DNA of 64,000 nt from JAGNRR01 sp964409905 (GTDB taxonomy: Bacteria > Bacteroidota > Bacteroidia > Chitinophagales > Chitinophagaceae), in NCBI GenBank assembly GCA_964409905.1, contig CAYPET010000001.1:1-64000 (forward strand), read 5' to 3'. The position numbers and the translations under genes are program-made. Positions 35,383 through 44,459 of the stretch are shown here, piece after piece (the stretch's first letter is position 1; every line of letters starts with the position of its first letter). Under the pieces are notes generated by a model. It was not told where the DNA came from. It saw nothing but the letters and a program-made list of their open reading frames with translations, and did no database searches.

Positions 35383-35661
35383 ATGACTTTAGAACAATTA
35401 ATACAATCGAATACAGGTACTATAGTAGATGTACGTACCAGAGAGGAATTTGCAGGAGGACATGTTGCTGGATCAAAAAACATTCCATTGCAAGAATTGG
35501 GTAATCACATTGAAGAATTGAAACAATTTGAGGCCCCGCTCATTCTATGTTGCGCATCAGGCGGCCGAAGTGGTATGGCTCAAGGCATGTTATCGCAAGC
35601 CGGTATTACTTGCTACAACGCTGGCTCATGGTTGGCTGTAAATGGTTTAGTAGCCCAATAA
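35383..35661 (+). CDS. Rhodanese-like sulfurtransferase, single domain
   Basis: 92 residues from MTLEQLIQSNTGTIVDVRTR. This is one rhodanese domain with the active-site Cys in LILCCASGGRSGMA, and DVRTREEFAGGHVAGSKNIP typical of the fold. No signal peptide is visible, so it should be cytoplasmic. It would carry persulfide sulfur to an acceptor such as cyanide, sulfite or a thiol. It is the first of four close-set genes (a small membrane protein, an exported rhodanese and a YeiH-type exporter follow with gaps of 5-9 bp). Confidence 0.9.
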   Translation: MTLEQLIQSNTGTIVDVRTREEFAGGHVAGSKNIPLQELGNHIEELKQFEAPLILCCASGGRSGMAQGMLSQAGITCYNAGSWLAVNGLVAQ

Positions 35662-35668
35662 AGGCAAT

Positions 35669-35911
35669 ATGAAACAAAAAATATTTCATACACCATGGCA
35701 CTTTATGCGCTGGTTACGGTTGGGCATAGCCTTGTACGCATTGATTAATTTATTCTTCGTTGAGTTTAATATTTTCTTTTTGCTGTTTGGCTTGTTATTT
35801 CTATACCAGGCATTATTTGATGTTGGCTGTGTTGGAGGTGCTTGTCCTACGCCCTATCAACCCACTAAAAACGAAAAAACTGAAACAATAAATTATCAAG
35901 AAATAAAATAA
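35669..35911 (+). CDS. Small YgaP-like membrane protein
   Basis: 80 residues: MKQKIFHTPWHFMRWLRL, then two hydrophobic helices (GIALYALINLFFVE and FNIFFLLFGLLFLYQAL), then a Cys-containing turn GCVGGACPTPYQ and a polar tail. The double-Cys motif after two helices resembles the membrane part of YgaP-type proteins that accompany rhodaneses. Its position between two rhodanese genes (7 and 5 bp gaps) supports a role in moving or sensing reduced sulfur at the membrane. Confidence 0.8.
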   Translation: MKQKIFHTPWHFMRWLRLGIALYALINLFFVEFNIFFLLFGLLFLYQALFDVGCVGGACPTPYQPTKNEKTETINYQEIK

Positions 35912-35916
35912 AAACT

Positions 35917-36300
35917 ATGAGTAAAACAATTTTAAGTGTATTATTCCTTAGTATGATTATGGCATGTAACGCACAGAATACTTCGTTTAAACAAATTGGT
36001 TTAGACCAGTATAAAAAAATGGCTAACGAGAAAAATACCCTCGTCATTGATGTGCGTACACCTGAAGAAGTAGCACAAGGTTATATTGTCGGCACTGATG
36101 CTTTCATCAATTTTTACGATGCTGCCTTTGACGAGAAAATAGCTGCACTAGATAAAAAGAAAACCTATATCGTGTATTGTCGTAGTGGCAACCGCAGCTC
36201 CAAGGCGTTAAACAAAATGGCAGCTGCAGGCTTCACAAAACTGTACGAAGTTAAGGGCGGCGTGATGGCTGTAACGGACCCTGCGCTAATGAAAAAGTAA
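35917..36300 (+). CDS. Exported rhodanese lipoprotein
   Basis: 127 residues. The signal peptide ends in MIMAC, so the protein is probably a lipoprotein. One rhodanese domain follows, with DVRTPEEVAQGYIVGTDAFIN and the active-site loop YIVYCRSGNRSSKAL (catalytic Cys). It faces the periplasm, complementing the cytoplasmic rhodanese two genes upstream. It belongs to the same tight cluster. Confidence 0.9.
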   Translation: MSKTILSVLFLSMIMACNAQNTSFKQIGLDQYKKMANEKNTLVIDVRTPEEVAQGYIVGTDAFINFYDAAFDEKIAALDKKKTYIVYCRSGNRSSKALNKMAAAGFTKLYEVKGGVMAVTDPALMKK

Positions 36301-36309
36301 TTTAGGCCG

Positions 36310-37275
36310 TTGATCGTCAAACTCTATAAAGGACTCCTGATTGCATTCCTCGTAGGAATGCTCTCTTTTTTTATTGCACCCTATATCCCAGGAGTGAATG
36401 GGGTGCTACTAAGTTTTTTGCTTGGAGTACTAATTGGTAATACCACCCCAATTCCGGCTGCTTTTAATCAAGGTATAAAATATGCCGGTTCCCGCGTATT
36501 GGAGTATTCTATTGTGCTGTTGGCATTTGGTATAAGCTTCAACAAAATTGCAGCTATCGGTCCAAAATTCGGGCTTATTGTGGTCATGATTATTAGCATG
36601 ATACTGCTCACTATTTTTTTAGCCAAGCGGTTCAACTGTCCGACTACGGGAGGTTGGCTAGTAGGTTTCGGGACGGCAATATGCGGCTCATCAGCCATAG
36701 CAGCCCTTGCTCCAACAGTAGCCAAGAACAGTGAGGATGCCGGAATAGCTATCGCCATTGTCAATTTGTTAGGCAGCGTTGGCATGGTGCTTTTGCCCGT
36801 TGTTCTCACCCAACTTCATATCGCCGATATTGATAGCGGTGTGTTTATTGGTGCCACATTACATTCTGTAGGCAATGTGGCTGGTGCCGGCTATGCCATG
36901 ACTCCGGCCATAGGGGATAGTGCGCTTACCATCAAACTTGCAAGGGTCGCCATGTTATCGCCTGCGATAATATTTTTTAATATTCTGGTAAATACAGGAC
37001 AAAAAAAGAGTTTTTTAGGCTATTTCAAATTGCCACCATATCTGTGGGCCTTTATAGCTATCACTATTTTAGTGTCCATAGTAGAGTTGCCTGAGCCATT
37101 TATTGAAAGCATGAAAACAGCAGGAGACCTTTTGCTCATTATTTCAATGGCTGGCATAGGCCTAAAAATCAGTTTGAGACAACTACTAGACTCAGGACAG
37201 AAAGCCATGAAATTTGGTATACTCATTTTTGCAGTACAGATGGGCCTTGTTGCGTTGCTTTTACTAATTCTGTAA
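36310..37275 (+). CDS. YeiH-type putative sulfate exporter
   Basis: 321 residues with about ten membrane helices, of the YeiH / UPF0324 family annotated as putative sulfate exporters. Signature stretches are GVLIGNTTPIP, GWLVGFGTAICGSSAIAA, VGMVLLPVVLTQL, GATLHSVGNVAGAGYAM and ISMAGIGLKISLRQL. The start is TTG at 36310; the first ATG (36358) would remove half of helix 1. It is last in the rhodanese cluster, suggesting that sulfur oxidised from persulfides leaves through this carrier. The pathway is inferred from neighbours. Confidence 0.88.
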   Translation: MIVKLYKGLLIAFLVGMLSFFIAPYIPGVNGVLLSFLLGVLIGNTTPIPAAFNQGIKYAGSRVLEYSIVLLAFGISFNKIAAIGPKFGLIVVMIISMILLTIFLAKRFNCPTTGGWLVGFGTAICGSSAIAALAPTVAKNSEDAGIAIAIVNLLGSVGMVLLPVVLTQLHIADIDSGVFIGATLHSVGNVAGAGYAMTPAIGDSALTIKLARVAMLSPAIIFFNILVNTGQKKSFLGYFKLPPYLWAFIAITILVSIVELPEPFIESMKTAGDLLLIISMAGIGLKISLRQLLDSGQKAMKFGILIFAVQMGLVALLLLIL

Positions 37276-37461
37276 AGATTTTCATCCTAAAGTAGGAATT
37301 GAGAACTCCAACATCCCTAGCCGGAAATAGTTAAAACACTCCTTAAAACAACACTTGGAACTGTGACCATTGAATAGGCATTTAATCAAACAACGCACGG
37401 CTCAATAGTCCTAGGAATTGCAGTAGCCAACAAACAAACTATTGTTGAATCAAGCCCGCCA

Positions 37462-37713
37462 CTATTGTATTAAACAAGTCCCACTAAAATTTTGTGCTGT
37501 ATGCTTTCCTTCCAAAAATGAACATTCAACTTGCGCGTCTTCAAGCAAGCGCCCCTTAACAGTGGTTGATTCATCAAACTTTGTGGCATTTGAATCGGCC
37601 AAACCGGCAATAGGAATGTAAGTGCAATTGCAGGTAAAATCCTTCACCCCCAAATCAACACAGGAAACTAGAATAACGCTCAGAGCCATAAGTAAGATTG
37701 CTTTTTTCATCAT
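37462..37713 (-). CDS. Small lipoprotein of unknown function
   Basis: 83 residues with a lipoprotein signal (MKKAILLMALSVILVSC). The mature part has four further Cys (FTCNCTYIP, VECSFLEG, SGTCLIQ), likely two disulfides in the periplasm. I do not recognise a family. It is convergent with the YeiH gene and divergent from purF, with no partner gene on its strand. Confidence 0.65.
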   Translation of the reverse strand: MMKKAILLMALSVILVSCVDLGVKDFTCNCTYIPIAGLADSNATKFDESTTVKGRLLEDAQVECSFLEGKHTAQNFSGTCLIQ

Positions 37714-37783
37714 GATACAATTGCTTCTAAAGGTAAGTAAATCTTAAAATACTGCGAATTATTAATAAGATAATATATCACCT

Positions 37784-37791
37784 TACCTTTG
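37784..37791 (+). promoter_or_regulatory. -7 box of the PurF-like gene
   Basis: TACCTTTG lies 10 bp before the ATG at 37802, giving a very short leader. Confidence 0.6.
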
Positions 37792-37801
37792 CACTCTTCT
37801 T

Positions 37802-39646
37802 ATGTCAGATGCCATAAAACACGAATGCGGGATTACCTACATTCGCCTCCGAAAGCCCATTTCGTATTACCACGAAAAATACGGTACAGCACTATACGGA
37901 CTAAATAAACTGTACCTCCTCATGGAAAAACAACACAATCGTGGTCAGGACGGTGCCGGTATAGCCTCGGTAAAGTTGGATGTACAAGACGGGTACCCAT
38001 TTGTATCGCGAGAGCGCAGTATCAAAAAACAATCTATCGCTGATATTTTCAGCATCGTACAATCAGAAATTGCCAATTTACAATCTCAGTTTCCTGATAT
38101 TTTAAATCGGCCTGAAATGCTGAAGGGGTACCTAAAATCATTAGGAGAAGTAATGATTGGACACTTACGATATGGCACCCAAGGGCGCAACAATATCGAT
38201 TATTGTCACCCATTTTTAAAAACTGACGTACAAAAGGAACAAAACCTTGTTTTGGCAGGCAACTTTAACCTCGTCAACACAAAAGAATTGCACCAGTTTC
38301 TACCCGAAGAAATATTATCCAATGCCAACCTCGATAGCGATTTGGCTGCTATGATGGAAACTATCCATCACAAAATGCGGGATAATATTGCGCAAAACGG
38401 TAAAGCGAATTGGAAAGAAATACTAAGTGAAGCAAATAGCCTTTTTGATGGAGGTTACGCCGTGGCTGGCATGGTAGGAGACGGCGAAAGTTTTTGCTTT
38501 CGCGATGCACATGCCATCCGCCCCATGTTCTATTACATTTCACCCGAAATCATCGTCGCCGCCAGCGAACGACCCGCTATCATGACGGCCTTTAACGTAC
38601 AGCAAGATGAAGTATTAGAACTGCCCGCAGGTCATGCTTTATTAGTCGACAAACAGGGCAATTATACTATTGAGCGCATTTTGCCCGAAGCCGAGCGAAA
38701 ATCCTGCAGTTTTGAGCGCATTTATTTTAGCCGTGGTAGTGACGCCGATATCTATGAAGAACGAAAAAATCTTGGCCGACAACTCTCGCAAAAAGTGCTG
38801 GAGATGATTGAATTTGATTTAAAGAATACCATTTTTTCTTTCATACCGAATACCGCCGAAACAGCTTTTTTTGGGTTGATAAAGGGCGCAGAGGCTTACC
38901 TAAACGATATCAAGGTTGAACGCATCAAAGCATGGGATGAAATCAGTGAAGAAAAACTTCACGAAATGATACATCGTCGTGTACGTATCGAAAAAATCGC
39001 TATTAAGGATGTGAAAATGCGCACCTTCATCACACAGGATAGCGCAAGAAAAGAAATGGTGCAACACGTGTATGATATTACCTATGGCAAGGTTCGCCGT
39101 GGCATTGACACTCTGGTCGTGATTGATGACTCTATCGTGCGCGGAACTACACTTCGTGAAAGCATTATCCGAATGCTGGATCGGTTAGGGCCAAAACGTA
39201 TCATTATAGTATCCAGCGCACCACAAATACGCTATCCCGATTGTTATGGCATCGATATGAGTAAAATGGGAGAATTCATTGCTTTTCAAGCCGCTATGGA
39301 ATTGTTGAAAGAAAAAGGACTTAACCATATACCAACTGAAGTTTATGCCGATTGTCTGGCGGCCCAAAAAGCCAACAAACTGAATACCCAGAATTTTGTC
39401 AAAAAAATATACGAACCGTTTGACCCTGATCAGATTAGTGCCAAGATTGCCAAAATGCTCAAGGAGGACGATGTCAATGCAAAAGTGAATGTAGTATATC
39501 AACGCATTGAAGGTTTACATAAAGCTTGCCCCAATCACACCGGCGATTGGTATTTCACCGGTGACTATCCCACCCCAGGTGGCAATGTGGTAGTGAATAA
39601 GGCTTATATGAATTATATGGAGAACAAAACTGAACGCGCTTATTAA
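37802..39646 (+). CDS. Amidophosphoribosyltransferase-like protein, long form
   Basis: 614 residues that combine an N-terminal class-II glutamine amidotransferase domain with a phosphoribosyltransferase domain, as in PurF, which makes phosphoribosylamine, the first step of purine synthesis. The expected nucleophilic Cys is residue 9 (KHECGI), so a propeptide must be cleaved before it. The PRPP loop is VVIDDSIVRGTTLRESI. LMEKQHNRGQDGAGIA and GHLRYGTQGRNN are typical of the glutaminase. It is 100 or more residues longer than usual PurF and ends with an extra domain (NHTGDWYFTGDYPTPGG). Bacteroidota often carry this long form beside a normal PurF; which one does purine synthesis here is unknown. 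M16 peptidase follows after 2 bp. Confidence 0.87.
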   Translation: MSDAIKHECGITYIRLRKPISYYHEKYGTALYGLNKLYLLMEKQHNRGQDGAGIASVKLDVQDGYPFVSRERSIKKQSIADIFSIVQSEIANLQSQFPDILNRPEMLKGYLKSLGEVMIGHLRYGTQGRNNIDYCHPFLKTDVQKEQNLVLAGNFNLVNTKELHQFLPEEILSNANLDSDLAAMMETIHHKMRDNIAQNGKANWKEILSEANSLFDGGYAVAGMVGDGESFCFRDAHAIRPMFYYISPEIIVAASERPAIMTAFNVQQDEVLELPAGHALLVDKQGNYTIERILPEAERKSCSFERIYFSRGSDADIYEERKNLGRQLSQKVLEMIEFDLKNTIFSFIPNTAETAFFGLIKGAEAYLNDIKVERIKAWDEISEEKLHEMIHRRVRIEKIAIKDVKMRTFITQDSARKEMVQHVYDITYGKVRRGIDTLVVIDDSIVRGTTLRESIIRMLDRLGPKRIIIVSSAPQIRYPDCYGIDMSKMGEFIAFQAAMELLKEKGLNHIPTEVYADCLAAQKANKLNTQNFVKKIYEPFDPDQISAKIAKMLKEDDVNAKVNVVYQRIEGLHKACPNHTGDWYFTGDYPTPGGNVVVNKAYMNYMENKTERAY

Positions 39647-39648
39647 TC

Positions 39649-40887
39649 ATGATTCAATTTGAAAAATTTACGCTGGACAACGGCCTCCGGTTTATTTATC
39701 ATAAAGATGAAACTACGCCCATGGCGGTTGTCAACGTATTGTATGATGTTGGCGCGCGCGATGAAAGTCCAAACAAAACGGGCTTCGCCCATTTATTCGA
39801 ACACTTAATGTTTGGGGGTAGCCTCAACATCCCGGTGTATGATGAACCCTTGCAAAAAGCTGGTGGTGAAAACAATGCCTACACCACCAACGATATGACA
39901 AACTACTACCTCAAGTTACCCAAAGAAAATATTGAAACTGCTTTTTGGCTTGAGAGTGACCGCATGCTGTCGCTGGCTTTTAGCGAAAAAAGTTTGGAGG
40001 TACAACGAAAAGTTGTTTGTGAGGAATTCAAAGAAAATTATATCAACAAACCTTATGGCGATGTTTGGCAATATCTGCGCGAACTATGCTATAAGCAGCA
40101 TCCTTATAAATGGATGACCATTGGCAAAGATCTTAAACATATTGAAGATGCTCAATTGCAAGATGTGAAAGATTTTTTTGCAAAACATTACACTCCCCAA
40201 AACGCTATTGTATGCGTTGCCGGAAATGTTGAGATTGATCAAATCAAATCGTTGGCAACAAAATACTTTGGTCCCATACCCGCTGGCAACAAGTATATAC
40301 GCCATATTGCTGCCGAACCTAAACAACTCGAGCAAAGACGGTTGACTGTTGAAAAAGATGTTCCGGTAAGCCTGATTATTAAGGCCTATCATATTGAAGA
40401 TCGACTACACCCTCATTACTATACAGCCGATGTAATTACAGAAGTCTTGGCCGGGGGGAAATCAGCCGTTTTGTATAACGAATTGGTTAAGCAACAAAAG
40501 TTGTTCAGTCAAATAAATTGTTATCACACTGGTAGCTTAGAAAAGGGCTTGCTCGTCATTGCTGGCAATCTTGCAGAGGGTATCCTGCCTGAAGTGGGTG
40601 AAGCAGCAATAGATAAAGTATTAGCAAATTTTATACAAGATGGTGTAAGCAATCATGATCTACTCAAAGTATTAAATAAAATTGAAGGGCTAATCGCTTT
40701 TGAGGATATGAGCATCACCAGTAGGGCAAACAATTTGGCTTACTACGAGCTTATTGGTGGAGCGCACAAAATGAATGAAGAATTTGATCACTACAAAGCG
40801 GTGACTATAATGGCAGTAAAAGATTATGCTGCCGAGATTTTTCGCAAAGAGAATGAGAACGTGCTGTACTATTTAGCTAAAGGTTAA
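39649..40887 (+). CDS. M16-family zinc peptidase
   Basis: 412 residues, a single M16 (pitrilysin/mitochondrial-processing-peptidase) unit with the inverted zinc site HLFEH in TGFAHLFEHLMFGG and the third ligand Glu in VCEEFKENYINKPYGD. There is no signal peptide, so it is likely cytoplasmic or acts as half of a clam-shell pair. A second, inactive M16 subunit often follows in Bacteroidota, but here a terminator does. The start is 2 bp after the PurF-like stop, so the genes are co-transcribed. Confidence 0.92.
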   Translation: MIQFEKFTLDNGLRFIYHKDETTPMAVVNVLYDVGARDESPNKTGFAHLFEHLMFGGSLNIPVYDEPLQKAGGENNAYTTNDMTNYYLKLPKENIETAFWLESDRMLSLAFSEKSLEVQRKVVCEEFKENYINKPYGDVWQYLRELCYKQHPYKWMTIGKDLKHIEDAQLQDVKDFFAKHYTPQNAIVCVAGNVEIDQIKSLATKYFGPIPAGNKYIRHIAAEPKQLEQRRLTVEKDVPVSLIIKAYHIEDRLHPHYYTADVITEVLAGGKSAVLYNELVKQQKLFSQINCYHTGSLEKGLLVIAGNLAEGILPEVGEAAIDKVLANFIQDGVSNHDLLKVLNKIEGLIAFEDMSITSRANNLAYYELIGGAHKMNEEFDHYKAVTIMAVKDYAAEIFRKENENVLYYLAKG

Positions 40888-40892
40888 AATCA

Positions 40893-40922
40893 AAAGCGCC
40901 CCGAAAAAAATCGAGGCGCTTT
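40893..40922. terminator. Hairpin between convergent genes
   Basis: Stem AAAGCGCC/GGCGCTTT (40893-40900 with 40915-40922) with an inner CGA/TCG. There is no long T-run on either side, so terminator strength is uncertain. It lies between M16 and asnS. Confidence 0.6.
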
Positions 40923-41039
40923 CAAACTTAAACTATGGATTTACCAAATGAACTGATGCAAAGATATTTTGTTCATTGCATTCCTTGTTGATTTGTGCGT
41001 CAAGCTATCGTCAGATAATCCTGACAGTATGATGATAGA

Positions 41040-42467
41040 TTAAAAATTACAATTGCCGGGCGTGCGCGGAAAAGGTATCACGTCACGAATGTTACTCATC
41101 CCTGTTACGAACTGCACCAGACGCTCAAAGCCCAAACCAAAGCCTGCATGTTCGCAGGTGCCAAAACGACGCGTATCGAGGTACCAGCTCATTTCCTCAG
41201 CAGGAATGTGCATTTCGCGCATGCGCTGTTCTAATTTTTCCAGTCGCTCCTCGCGCTGGCTACCGCCTACAATTTCGCCAATACCGGGTGCCAATATATC
41301 CATGGCGGCCACCGTTTTGCCATCATCATTTTGGCGCATGTAAAATGCTTTGATATCCTTAGGGTAGTTTATCACAATCACCGGCTTTTTGAAATGTTTT
41401 TCTACAAGGTAGCGCTCATGCTCGCTTTGTAAATCGATGCCCCACTCTACCGGAAATTTGAATTGATTTTTTTTGTAAGGCTTAGACTGCATCAAGATAT
41501 CGATTGCTTCGGTGTAGGTAATTCGTTCGAAGTTATTATCCAGTACAAACTGTAGTTTCTCCGTCAGGTTTAATTCGCTGCGCTCATTTTGTGGCTTTCC
41601 CTTTTCTTCATCCAACAAGCGTTGCGTCAAAAATTCAATATCATCCGGGTGTTGCTCCATTGCATAACGGATAACATACTTGAGCATATCCTCTGCACAA
41701 TCCATGTCGCCATTAATGTCACAAAAAGCCATCTCTGGCTCAATCATCCAGAACTCTGCCAGGTGGCGTGCCGTATTCGAATTTTCTGCCCGAAAGGTCG
41801 GGCCGAAAGTATATACATTGGTAAAAGCCATAGCCGCCAATTCTGCCTCCAGCTGTCCGCTTACGGTAAGGTTGGTTTCTTTTTCAAAAAAATCTTGCTT
41901 ATAGTCAACCTTACCGGCATCATTTTTTGGCGGATTTTCCATATCCAAGGTCGTCACCCGAAACATTTCGCCAGCCCCTTCAGCATCGCTGGCCGTGATG
42001 ATAGGTGAGTGCAGATAAATAAAGTTGCGCTCCTGAAAAAATTTATGAATACCAAAGGCAATGGCGTTACGCAGGCGAAATACACTGCCGAAAGTGTTGG
42101 TGCGGAACCGCAAGTGTGCATTTTCGCGCAAAAACTCCATGCTGTGCTTTTTGGGTTGAATGGGGTATTTTTCGGCATCACTATCGCCCAGAATGTCAAT
42201 TTTGGCATCCGTCATCTCCACCGTTTGCCCTTTGCCCTGGCTTTCGATGATCGTACCCGAAGCGCTAATGCAGGCACCCGTGGTGATTCTTTTCAGTAAG
42301 GCTTCATCATAATTATCTGGTTCTATTACAATTTGCAAATTGTTATTCGTACTGCCATCATTTAGGGCTATAAAGCGATTGCTGCGAAACGTGCGCACCC
42401 AGCCTTTTACGGTTAATTTATAATCCTTCTCTCCCGAAGACAAAATATCTTTGATACGTTTTTGCAT
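41040..42467 (-). CDS. asnS: Asparaginyl-tRNA synthetase
   Basis: 475 residues from MQKRIKDILSSGEKDY; the start at 42467 follows a -7 box and removes an unconserved extension. An N-terminal OB-fold anticodon-binding domain (VKGWVRTFRSNRFIALNDGS) precedes the class-II catalytic core, with motif 2 FRAENSNTARHLAEFWMIEPE-type sequence near residue 220 and motif 3 GFGLGFERLVQFVTG, ending in IPFPRTPGN. Its presence suggests that tRNA-Asn is charged directly in this organism. It is monocistronic. Confidence 0.97.
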   Translation of the reverse strand: MQKRIKDILSSGEKDYKLTVKGWVRTFRSNRFIALNDGSTNNNLQIVIEPDNYDEALLKRITTGACISASGTIIESQGKGQTVEMTDAKIDILGDSDAEKYPIQPKKHSMEFLRENAHLRFRTNTFGSVFRLRNAIAFGIHKFFQERNFIYLHSPIITASDAEGAGEMFRVTTLDMENPPKNDAGKVDYKQDFFEKETNLTVSGQLEAELAAMAFTNVYTFGPTFRAENSNTARHLAEFWMIEPEMAFCDINGDMDCAEDMLKYVIRYAMEQHPDDIEFLTQRLLDEEKGKPQNERSELNLTEKLQFVLDNNFERITYTEAIDILMQSKPYKKNQFKFPVEWGIDLQSEHERYLVEKHFKKPVIVINYPKDIKAFYMRQNDDGKTVAAMDILAPGIGEIVGGSQREERLEKLEQRMREMHIPAEEMSWYLDTRRFGTCEHAGFGLGFERLVQFVTGMSNIRDVIPFPRTPGNCNF

Positions 42468-42473
42468 AGGCGG

Positions 42474-42481
42474 CAAATATA
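42474..42481 (-). promoter_or_regulatory. -7 box of asnS
   Basis: On the minus strand TATATTTG (42481-42474), 6 bp before the chosen ATG. It supports the shorter asnS start. Confidence 0.55.
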
Positions 42482-42634
42482 AATTCCAACGTAAAGCTAT
42501 GAGCGAAAAATCGGATATTTTGAGAGTATGCAAAGTACGTATATTTAGGGACGGGAACAGCTCTTATGCAAATTGGTTAATTTTCGAATCTAATATCCTT
42601 GACTTTCGAAGAGGATTATTTTTGCAAAAGAATC

Positions 42635-42990
42635 TTACTTTTTTAGTTGTCTAATCGCTGCTGACAAGGCCTCAATTCCTTGCATGATTAATTTGACAAG
42701 TTCAGGATTCCAGTATAGTTATTATAATTCTCATAGTTTTTGTTCGCACCGTTTTCACCATTATTTATCTGTACTATATGACTACTTGTATTAATAAAAT
42801 AAGAAATTGGCTTCTTCAATACCTTCCCAATCAATTCTAACTTAGCCACTGTAATTTCAGCTTTCCCATTCTCCCAATTGCTATATGTTGCCTTGCTTAT
42901 ATTGAGCGCCTTAGCTACTTCCTCTGCACTATAACTGAGTTCTATACGGGCTTCTTTGATTTCAATTGAAACGAGTTGATTATAGTCCAA
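42635..42990 (-). pseudogene. XRE-family regulator with a 3' frameshift
   Basis: The first 100 codons (42990-42688, TTG start) encode a helix-turn-helix regulator: IKEARIELSYSAEEVAKALN, ISKATYSNWENGKAEI, then a Asn-rich linker. The frame then ends in TGILNLSN. In the adjacent frame, from 42712, the sequence continues WNPELVKLIMQGIEALSAAI and RQLKK to a TAA at 42635, an amphipathic helix that looks like a natural C-terminus. A stop codon a few bases upstream in that frame confines the shift to about 42713-42721. So the C-terminal helix, perhaps for dimerisation, is lost by an indel, or the sequence has an error there. The DNA-binding half is intact and could still work. Confidence 0.7.
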
Positions 42991-43085
42991 ATTATTTACT
43001 TAGGCTAAACGGAGATTAAGGAATGCTAAAAGCATAAGGCTTTTTTTACGGTCGAAATATTTATAATTTGATTATTTTACATCTT

Positions 43086-44459
43086 ATGAAAATGTACTTC
43101 GTGCCTTTAATTGCAATTGCATTATTAATAAGTAGCTCAATTACTTCGAAAGCGCAAATTGGTTTCCATCGTGTAATTGGTGATAGTAGTGTTGATTATC
43201 CTGTGCAAATCCAAGAATTAGGTGATAGTTCATTTTTAGTGATTAACACAAGATTGGTATCAATTCCAAATACACCAAATTATATTGGCGAATTGAATAA
43301 TTATAAATTGAATAGATTTGGAAATGTAATTGATACAATTTTGATTACGGACACTTCAAATCTCTATTTAGAGTCAGCCATCGAATATAATTACGCATTA
43401 TATGCCATAGGAATTTTGGACTCGAAATATCCAAACTTTTCTAGAAATAAAATCTTTCTTCTGAAATCTGATCATCAAGGAACTAAATCATGGAAAAAAG
43501 TAATCGGCGATACATTAAGTGGTTATGCTGGGGTGAAGATATTGCAACACAATAATTACCTCTATGGCTTAGGTATAGGCGATACAAGCTATAACCCGCA
43601 GTTTATTAAGTTAGATACAAACGGTAATAGTATATTTCATAAAAGCATTAACGCGCCCTTTATGTACGGTAAAAACGGTAAAGGAATGCTTAGGCTGGCG
43701 GATAGTACATTTATATTATGTGGCGATGGTAACTTGTCAGTGGCTGGAAAGGATAAATGGATGATACGGATAAAGGAAGATGGCGACACCCTTTTTACAA
43801 AGGTACTCACCACCAATGGCTCGGGATATGTAGGTGATATTTGTGCGGCATATAATGCTAGCTTTTACACACACGGTAGCAGCCTCATGCGTTTTGATTA
43901 TAACGGTAATCCTATTTCCAACCAAATATATCCAAACATGAATCATATAACCGCCATGAAAAGAACAAGAGATAACAACTATGTATTGGCAGGCAATTTT
44001 GGAGTAGATTTCTCTATAATGAAAATCGATACTGTCGGAAACAGCCTTTGGGACTATCAGTACGATAATAATGGTAGGTTTGATTTTTGCGAAGATGTAA
44101 TACAAACCAAAGATGGCGGCTACGTAATGCTGGGCGGTACACAAAATCAATTTGCTGATTCGGTTGATATTTTGATAATAAAAGTAGATAGCACGGGCAA
44201 ATTAGTTTTTGCCACAAGCATAAATCCTGTTGAAAAAGAAAAAGCTGCCATAATCATATTCCCCAATCCTGCCACAACATCACTAGGAATAAAAACAACT
44301 GCAAGCATTCAATCGGTAAAAATTTACAACTTACAAGGACAATTGGTTTTGGAAGGGAGAAGTGAAAACCTTGACATAAGCGCCTTAAGCGCACAGGCCT
44401 ATTTGGTGCAGGTAGTTACGGATAAAGGCTTTTTGAAAACCAAATTAGTGAAGCAGTAA
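43086..44459 (+). CDS. T9SS secreted beta-propeller-like protein
   Basis: 457 residues from MKMYFVPLIAIALLISSS with a signal peptide ending near KAQ. The middle consists of repeating strands such as WMIRIKEDGDTLFTKVL, FSIMKIDTVGNSLWDYQY and ILIIKVDSTGKLVFATS, the (I/L)K(I/V)D-x-x-G pattern of about 60-residue propeller-like units in Bacteroidota secreted proteins. It ends in a T9SS sorting domain (AIIIFPNPATTSLGI, QAYLVQVVTDKGFLKTK). The frame is intact, unlike three other T9SS genes in the window. The function is unknown; adhesion or binding is a guess. The XRE gene is divergent to it, with about 95 bp between. Confidence 0.85.
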   Translation: MKMYFVPLIAIALLISSSITSKAQIGFHRVIGDSSVDYPVQIQELGDSSFLVINTRLVSIPNTPNYIGELNNYKLNRFGNVIDTILITDTSNLYLESAIEYNYALYAIGILDSKYPNFSRNKIFLLKSDHQGTKSWKKVIGDTLSGYAGVKILQHNNYLYGLGIGDTSYNPQFIKLDTNGNSIFHKSINAPFMYGKNGKGMLRLADSTFILCGDGNLSVAGKDKWMIRIKEDGDTLFTKVLTTNGSGYVGDICAAYNASFYTHGSSLMRFDYNGNPISNQIYPNMNHITAMKRTRDNNYVLAGNFGVDFSIMKIDTVGNSLWDYQYDNNGRFDFCEDVIQTKDGGYVMLGGTQNQFADSVDILIIKVDSTGKLVFATSINPVEKEKAAIIIFPNPATTSLGIKTTASIQSVKIYNLQGQLVLEGRSENLDISALSAQAYLVQVVTDKGFLKTKLVKQ

